Source of the DNA: an uncultured Ruminococcus sp.
GTDB lineage: Bacteria; Bacillota; Clostridia; Oscillospirales; Acutalibacteraceae
Direction: 5' to 3'
Assembly (NCBI GenBank): GCA_902766585.1
Contig: CACXDV010000218.1
Coordinates: forward strand, 1 to 11,064
Length of the DNA stretch: 11,064 nt
A model generated the notes under the pieces. That model was not told the origin of the DNA and made no database searches. It worked only from the letters and a program-made list of their open reading frames with translations. Numbering within the stretch: position 1 is the stretch's first letter; every line of letters starts with the position of its first letter. A program made the translations under genes and the position numbers. Positions 6,601-11,064 of the stretch are shown here, piece by piece.

Positions 6601-7110
6601 CCTGCCGGAGTATTGTATGTCCCGTCGCTGGGAAAATCAGGTGGGGCATCTGCTGCATCAGAAAGAAGCCAGGGCAATAAGAAAATTGATGACAGTCTGA
6701 AAATGAAGGGACTTTTGTTGGCTGATAAAGATATACTTTCAAAGATGGAGCCTGAGCTTAATGGTGAGTTCATTCCTGCTGTGCCTATTAAGGATCCGAA
6801 GAAAAGCAGTGAGTCGAACGCATACGACGAATTTAACGCCCAATCAAGCTGGGTTGCAACTAAGGAAGATTTTGATACTATCTTTAAGTATGTACGTCAT
6901 AAAATCAATGCAATGGCAACAGAGCTTTATAACGGAAATATCGAAGTGAACCCCACAAAGGATGCGTGTACTTTTTGTGAGTTTTCATCCGTATGCAGAA
7001 TTGAGAAGGGAATAGCAAGGCGCAAACTGAAAACTCCGGATAAAAAGTCTGTTATCAAAGTTATGAAGGCGGAAATGTCAGATTCGGGGGAGGAGAAGAA
7101 AGATGAGTGA
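3616..7110 (+). CDS. addB: AddAB helicase-nuclease, subunit B
   Basis: AddB is the second subunit of the enzyme that unwinds and resects DNA double-strand ends, cutting the 5' strand and, by homology, recognising Chi. Length (1164 residues) matches Firmicutes AddB. The N-terminus has the family start ILGRNGTDRT (5-14), but the Walker A lysine is replaced (Arg13). A UvrD-like core signature is VGTAGTVRSNDPKAVFAIG (581-599). The C-terminal RecB-type nuclease looks intact: His819, Asp935 in GYVDRVD, Asp949 and Lys951 in IIDYKT, and Gln970-x3-Tyr974. The four iron-sulfur cysteines are present: C789, then C1118-x2-C1121-x5-C1127, nearly the same positions as in Bacillus subtilis AddB. A Lys/Glu-rich stretch lies at 449-472. 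AAGGA at 3603-3607 precedes the ATG at 3616. It overlaps addA by 8 bp, so the two are translationally coupled. Confidence 0.96.
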   Translation: MLYLILGRNGTDRTKRLHQYIDEMTKKAEAVLIVPEQCSFNNEKKLLKQLGAKRAAKIRVLSFRSLCRLIFETYHGFAKKTADDGTKAVLMSMAIGQCAPKLRLYTDSGKSLKKSMELIEPMLNAVNEYKCCDISPDQLLDASRCVNDKNLSDKLADSALIYEAYDSILGETYADPDDDLKKAADILRGKPFFKDKYVFVDSFYGFSALELNMLKIIMNQAEDVFISLCCDKVALKKSSCIFAEPNETYNCLREYCSSNNIEIKTEFSVYNGYYKSDALLAVEDGLFSSYRLTGEDVSRPEPVENNGSVALYEGTDIYDEVQYIAQRIFELVHNDHMKYSDIEIIGRDTDRYRPIFASEFPKYSIPYFLSSPEPLENKHLIKFIISAFTAVHSGFDTESILRMVKTRMAGLTLSETDLLEEYCYIWDIKGKRWRTPFTMDPAGNRSDNKADEKAKEKTKKDIEKIEDIRKKLIEPLTEFESSIKSAADGAEITVALYELMKKYNCKECFKKLISVLKRRIDKVSIEREMSVWDICMDILSRMHTVLKDRPMDSRSYLELLRIYLKSSPISDIPRTVNSVTVGTAGTVRSNDPKAVFAIGANEGVFPAKPFDVGIFTDSERRLLRGESSDGTKLPLRPSVIGNSLKEKMNVYMTLTAPSEKLFVTRHSRSTSGDSYDASVIFHEIKLLLSDTVPEKRKELTDPSLKNEEIFYTPKQSFELCARSWNSKGRLSDTMKTYFSTRTDYEYRVEAIKRAAERRKFSIEDHSRARKLFGKDMYLSSTKIETYYSCRFSYFCEYGLKIKSVKKTSFDHALFGTAMHFIFEKLLKDITIDSLKKLDDAKLAQVIKEQYDAFVENLGDAQERGGRFEAIGRRIRMHAFLVIKRMCRQFENDQFKPVDFELHIGGDKAENSTPAFKLSLPTGENIFVTGYVDRVDLYEDDSNTYIRIIDYKTKSEAKFNLGELTNGQMLQMFIYLYAILQNEEAEKKYNKKGELIPAGVLYVPSLGKSGGASAASERSQGNKKIDDSLKMKGLLLADKDILSKMEPELNGEFIPAVPIKDPKKSSESNAYDEFNAQSSWVATKEDFDTIFKYVRHKINAMATELYNGNIEVNPTKDACTFCEFSSVCRIEKGIARRKLKTPDKKSVIKVMKAEMSDSGEEKKDE

Positions 7111-10100
7111 TAAAAAAGTTAAAATGACTGAAAATCAGGAAGACGCAATATTTGCATCCGGAGGCGGAGTAACTGTTTCTGCCGCCGCCGGATCAGGCAA
7201 AACATGGGTGCTTGTTGAAAAGGTTATACATCTGCTTATTGATGAAAAGATTCCGGCAGACAGATTATTGGTTCTTACCTTTACGAAAACGGCAGCCGCC
7301 GAAATGAAAAAACGTATTTCTGATAGGCTTGAAGCGCTTATTGACAAGGAGCCTTATAATGATTTTTATCGTCATCAGCAGATGCTTTTGCAGATGGCGG
7401 ATATCTGTACGATAGATACATTCTGTTCAAAGGTAGTAAGGGAGAATTATTACCAGCTTGGTGTGAACCGTGATTTTAAGATCGAAACAGGAGCAGGTCT
7501 GATCGAGCTGAGAAGAAAGCTTATGACCGAGCTGATAGAGTCAAGCTATGACAGGGCGGAAAATGATGAGGAATACGGGAAAGCCTTTGGCTTGCTCAGT
7601 ATGATGCTTACAAGTGAAAAGCTTGATTCCGATCTTGAAAATGAGCTTCTGGGAGCATATGATAAATATATTTCTCATGCTTTTCCTGAGCTATGGTTAA
7701 AGGAAAGTATAGCAATATACGATCCTGAATCCGACTTGAGCGAAAAAGGTATAATAAAGCTGTATTCAGATACTGCAAGGGATAAACTTCTTATCGTAAG
7801 ACATTATTATGAAAGAGCCGCTGCTTTGTTTAAAAAAGGCAGGCCGGAAATGGAAGCTTCATTTGAGGGAATCACAGATAAAAAAGAACTGAAAAAGATC
7901 GGAACCAAAAGAAAGAACCTTGATACTCTTGATAACGGAATCAAAGTATTTGGCGAATATATTAAAAAAGCTGAAGAACTTCTCAGCGCCGAAAGTCCCG
8001 ATTTGAACGATATCAGTACTGTCATAACAGAAATGTTTGATAAAACAAAGATTTCTGTAAGGCTGGGAACTCCCTATACTACCGAAATAAATGCTGCTAT
8101 GCAGAATTACAAAGCAGCCCGCGAAATTGTTCAGAATGACCTGAAAACGTATTTATGCTATACAAATGAAATGGTCATAGAAAATAATAATAAGCTTTAT
8201 CCTGTTATAAAATGTCTTGGTGAAATGATGAAGGAATTTCAAGAAAAATTCTTTGCTGAGAAATGCGAAAGAGGAATACTTGATTTCCATGACCTTGAGG
8301 CTCTTGTGCTCAAGCTCCTTTACAGCTTTGATGAAGGAACGGGAGAATATAAGCGTACCGATTTCGGCGAACAGCTTTCAAAGCACTATGATCAGATAAT
8401 GGTCGATGAATATCAGGATACGAATGATATACAGGAAAAGATATTTAAGGCTATATCACGAAATGAGGAAAATCTTTTTGTTGTCGGAGATATAAAGCAG
8501 AGTATATTCCGTTTCAGAGAGGCAAAGCCCGTACTGTTCAGAAACAGGTGCGAAAAAAGCACTATTTATGACAGGAAGGAAAAGAAATTCCCTGCCCTAA
8601 TAATACTTGATAGGAATTTCAGAAGCCGTGTTGATGTCATTGAAAGCGTAAATTATATTTTCGGTCTTCTGATGTCCAAAAAGTCCGCAGAAATAGATTA
8701 TGACCATACTCAGGCACTTACCGCAGGAGCAGAATATCCTCAGAATGGCGAAGACAATGTACAGCTTCATATAATAGACTATAATGAGGAAGAAGTCGAA
8801 GCCGGTGAGGAAGATATCAGCCTTGTTAAGAACGAGGCGGCATACTGTGCTATGCTTATCGAAAAGATGATGAAGGAAAGCACAGTTTATGACAAGGAAA
8901 AGAAAACGATGCGTAAGCCTGTTTACAGTGATTTCTGTATTCTTATGAGGGCAGTTAAGGACCGCGCAAATATATATGCGAGGGAACTGGAAAAGAGAAA
9001 TATCCCTGCATATACGGATACAGAATTTAATCTTTTTGATTGCTATGAGGTAAAATCTATTATCTCATGTCTGAGGGTAATAAATAATCCGAGAAGCGAT
9101 ACGGATGTTCTTGCCGCGCTGATGTGTCCTGTTTTCGGATTTACTCCGGATGAGCTTATAGATATAAAGGATGTCTATGCAAAAGGTCTCTTTAAAAGGC
9201 TGAGAAGACTTCGCTTGCTTTATGAGGAACAAAATAAGGAAGCTGAAAAGATTCCGGCGGAAGAAACAGATATCGAAGAAGAAACTGCTTCTGCCGATGA
9301 AAAAGAGCCGATACATATTGATGAAGCGCTGGCTGAAAAGGTCGGGAAGTTTATCGACTTGATTGATGAATTCAGATATCTTGCCGTGACCTATCCCGCT
9401 GACAGGCTTGTACAGCTTTTCATGGAAAAAACTGATTATCAGTCCGTGATGAGCGCGATGTCAGACGGAGAATTGCGTGTTCAGAATCTCAGACGTTTTT
9501 TAGGATATATCAGCGATTTGGAAAGCTCCTCCGCTTGCGGACTTACAGGTGTTGTAAGAAATATCAGATATCTTGAGGACAGCGGAAAGGGAATGATGGT
9601 CTCTGATTCTGCCAGCGTGAATGCAGTAAAGATAATGACGATACATCACTCCAAGGGACTTGAATTTCCGATCTGTATTCTTGCAAATACAAATAACAAG
9701 GGACAGTCGGATAATGATAAAATCAAGTTCCATGATGAATACGGTATCGGCATGAGATGTGTTGAAGACGGCAGCGGACTAAAATACAATACCCTGCAGT
9801 TTGATGTTATCAAGTCGATAAAGGATAAGGAAGAAAAAAGCGAGCTTATCCGTCTTCTGTATGTAGCGCTCACACGTCCGAAGGAAAAGCTTATTATCCT
9901 TGCATCAGTCAATAACAAGCCTGATAAGGATGGTGTGAGCGGTTATAATAAATATCTTAATGATTTAGCGGAAAAGGTAGTTTATGATGATATAACAGGC
10001 AGACTGTCACCTGTTACGATAGAATTGTGCAATACCTTTGAGGACTGGATAGCTGTGTGTGCGCTTCTGAATAAGGATATGGCAGAGCTGAGAATGGATG

Positions 10101-10930
10101 CCGGGGTATCGGATGATCCGCTTGAAATGAATTATCTTCCTGCTCTTCCGTGCGAAACAAAATGGAAATACTATCATGCAAAAAGCTTTGAAAAGGTTTC
10201 TGAAAAGGAAACGGGAGAGTATGAAGACGAAACAGATGACGATCTTATTGATTTCCTTGGAAAACGCTTCGAGCCTGTTCCTGTTGATGTCGGAACAATA
10301 ATTCCTTCAAAGGTGACAGCTTCTGCATTGACGCATGATTCCGTGAATACTGTATTTGCCGCGTCAAAGACACCTGACTTTGAAAAAAGTGAAGAGGTAT
10401 CCGCTGCAATTCGCGGAACAGCTGCACATGAATTCGTTCAGTATGCAGAACTTACCAAGCTGGGGACCGATGAAGGAATAAGCTCCGAGATAGACAGAGT
10501 TGTTAAAGAAGGTATGATGACAACAGATGAAGCGGCGCTTATTGATATAGAAAAAATACGAACCTTTGCAGAGAGCAGTATTTGTTCCCGTATGATAAAC
10601 AGCTCAAATGTTTTAAGAGAGATGCAGTTTACAGTAAGCATACCGGCAGAAATGGCAGTGGATCTACCCGACGGAAAAGATTATACAAAGCCTGATAAGG
10701 ATTCGGAGTCTATACTTCAGGGTGCCATGGACTGTATTTTTGAGGAGCCGGACGGCTTTGTAATTGTTGATTATAAGACCGATTCGGTACAGAATCTAAA
10801 TGAGCTTGCAAAGAGATATTCAAAACAGCTTTCTTTGTATCGTGAAGCTGCAAACCGTCTTTTTGACAAGAAGGTAAAGGAATGTATAATTTATTCCTTC
10901 TGCTGCGGATGCGAAATAAAAATATCTTAA
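7103..10930 (+). CDS. addA: AddAB helicase-nuclease, subunit A
   Basis: AddA is the ATP-driven 3'-5' motor and 3'-strand nuclease of the double-strand-end resection complex that prepares DNA for RecA. All superfamily 1A motifs are visible: Walker A AAAGSGKT (27-34, Lys33), TFTKTAAAEM (59-68), DEYQD (435-439), VGDIKQSIFRF (461-471), RNFRS (504-508), TIHHSKGLEFP (846-856) and VALTRPKEKL (921-930). The C-terminal nuclease has His1109, Asp1210, Asp1223 and Lys1225 in VDYKTD, and Gln1242-x3-Tyr1246. The 1275 residues are slightly longer than B. subtilis AddA, partly through an acidic insert at about 708-740. The start at 7103 overlaps the end of addB as ATGAGTGA, with GGAGGAG at 7089-7095. A strong terminator follows 24 bp after the stop. 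The C-terminus is cysteine-rich (CCGC at 1267-1270), which is unusual but outside the catalytic motifs. Confidence 0.97.
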   Translation: MSDKKVKMTENQEDAIFASGGGVTVSAAAGSGKTWVLVEKVIHLLIDEKIPADRLLVLTFTKTAAAEMKKRISDRLEALIDKEPYNDFYRHQQMLLQMADICTIDTFCSKVVRENYYQLGVNRDFKIETGAGLIELRRKLMTELIESSYDRAENDEEYGKAFGLLSMMLTSEKLDSDLENELLGAYDKYISHAFPELWLKESIAIYDPESDLSEKGIIKLYSDTARDKLLIVRHYYERAAALFKKGRPEMEASFEGITDKKELKKIGTKRKNLDTLDNGIKVFGEYIKKAEELLSAESPDLNDISTVITEMFDKTKISVRLGTPYTTEINAAMQNYKAAREIVQNDLKTYLCYTNEMVIENNNKLYPVIKCLGEMMKEFQEKFFAEKCERGILDFHDLEALVLKLLYSFDEGTGEYKRTDFGEQLSKHYDQIMVDEYQDTNDIQEKIFKAISRNEENLFVVGDIKQSIFRFREAKPVLFRNRCEKSTIYDRKEKKFPALIILDRNFRSRVDVIESVNYIFGLLMSKKSAEIDYDHTQALTAGAEYPQNGEDNVQLHIIDYNEEEVEAGEEDISLVKNEAAYCAMLIEKMMKESTVYDKEKKTMRKPVYSDFCILMRAVKDRANIYARELEKRNIPAYTDTEFNLFDCYEVKSIISCLRVINNPRSDTDVLAALMCPVFGFTPDELIDIKDVYAKGLFKRLRRLRLLYEEQNKEAEKIPAEETDIEEETASADEKEPIHIDEALAEKVGKFIDLIDEFRYLAVTYPADRLVQLFMEKTDYQSVMSAMSDGELRVQNLRRFLGYISDLESSSACGLTGVVRNIRYLEDSGKGMMVSDSASVNAVKIMTIHHSKGLEFPICILANTNNKGQSDNDKIKFHDEYGIGMRCVEDGSGLKYNTLQFDVIKSIKDKEEKSELIRLLYVALTRPKEKLIILASVNNKPDKDGVSGYNKYLNDLAEKVVYDDITGRLSPVTIELCNTFEDWIAVCALLNKDMAELRMDAGVSDDPLEMNYLPALPCETKWKYYHAKSFEKVSEKETGEYEDETDDDLIDFLGKRFEPVPVDVGTIIPSKVTASALTHDSVNTVFAASKTPDFEKSEEVSAAIRGTAAHEFVQYAELTKLGTDEGISSEIDRVVKEGMMTTDEAALIDIEKIRTFAESSICSRMINSSNVLREMQFTVSIPAEMAVDLPDGKDYTKPDKDSESILQGAMDCIFEEPDGFVIVDYKTDSVQNLNELAKRYSKQLSLYREAANRLFDKKVKECIIYSFCCGCEIKIS

Positions 10931-10954
10931 ATGAAAAGTAAATAATTTCTTTTT

Positions 10955-11006
10955 CTCCCTTGCCGGAAAGTGTTTTATCCAACACGAACCAGCGAGGGAG
11001 TTTTTT
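10955..11006 (+). terminator. Strong intrinsic terminator after addA
   Basis: CTCCCTTGC (10955-10963) pairs with GCGAGGGAG (10992-11000) over 9 bp with one G-U. It continues through GG/CC after a mismatch and an inner GTGTT/AACAC stem (10970-10974 with 10981-10985). A run of six T follows at 11001-11006. It closes the prfB-addB-addA block. There is no matching T-run on the other strand, so it acts on plus-strand transcripts. Confidence 0.9.
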
Positions 11007-11064
11007 CGTCTGAGGGAAGGCGTATAGAGGAGAAATCGGTTTCTATTATCTTTTCGGAGGAATC
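11007..11064 (+). other. Right-edge intergenic segment with possible ribosome binding site
   Basis: After the terminator no gene can be assigned. GGAGG at 11056-11060, 4 nt from the edge, would suit a plus-strand gene starting just beyond the window. No start codon in good context lies within the segment, so this is only a hint. Confidence 0.25.

Noticed and set aside
3616..10930. Two adjacent large helicase/nuclease genes as a possible new defence system.
   Set aside because: Motifs, lengths, order and the iron-sulfur cysteines match the housekeeping AddB-AddA recombination enzyme; no mobile elements or other defence genes are present.
10975..11064. A 29-codon minus-strand open frame entering from the right edge and ending at TAA (10977-10975), possibly the end of a convergent gene.
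   Set aside because: Thirty open codons are common by chance, I recognise no family in the peptide, and the frame would run through the strong addA terminator hairpin.
1..11064. CRISPR arrays, tRNA or rRNA genes, insertion sequences and phage attachment sites.
   Set aside because: No repeat-spacer pattern, cloverleaf, transposase motif or terminal repeat was seen; the only clear long repeat is the 23-bp tandem pair.

Overview
The window is an ordinary chromosomal housekeeping region of a low-to-mid GC Gram-positive bacterium. The evidence is strong AGGAGG-type ribosome binding sites, sigma-A promoters with 17-bp spacers, and AddAB (the Firmicutes-type end-resection enzyme) in place of RecBCD. 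The RING/zinc-ribbon plus DUF2628-like membrane protein and the overall protein style suggest a Clostridia member of the Ruminococcus/Oscillospiraceae kind. That placement is inference; no 16S or other marker is present.

Layout. The left part (1-2204) is read on the minus strand. A promoter at about 2204-2176 drives a zinc-ribbon membrane protein of unknown function (1116-2147), then galU after a 35-bp gap (208-1080). Next comes the promoter, leader and first 17 codons of rpsF (ribosomal protein S6), which runs off the left edge. A perfect RNA hairpin that could terminate the galU transcript lies on top of the rpsF promoter. A 249-bp divergent intergenic region (2148-2396) holds both promoters, a perfect 23-bp tandem duplication, two small inverted repeats and a prfB leader with competing hairpins.

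The right part (2305-11006) is read on the plus strand: prfB (peptide chain release factor 2), a 10-bp hairpin with a poor T-tract, then addB and addA overlapping by 8 bp, closed by a strong intrinsic terminator at 10955-11006. The last 58 bp carry only a possible ribosome binding site for a gene beyond the window.

Functionally, AddA (helicase motor plus nuclease) and AddB (nuclease plus iron-sulfur domain and an inactive helicase-like fold) form the heterodimer that resects DNA double-strand ends for RecA loading. prfB releases peptides at UGA/UAA. galU makes UDP-glucose for the cell envelope.

I found no previously undescribed multi-gene system. The points worth a second look are small ones: an AddB whose Walker A motif has lost its lysine, a prfB without the programmed frameshift but with a structured leader, a terminator/promoter overlay before rpsF, and the uncharacterised RING-ribbon membrane protein upstream of galU.
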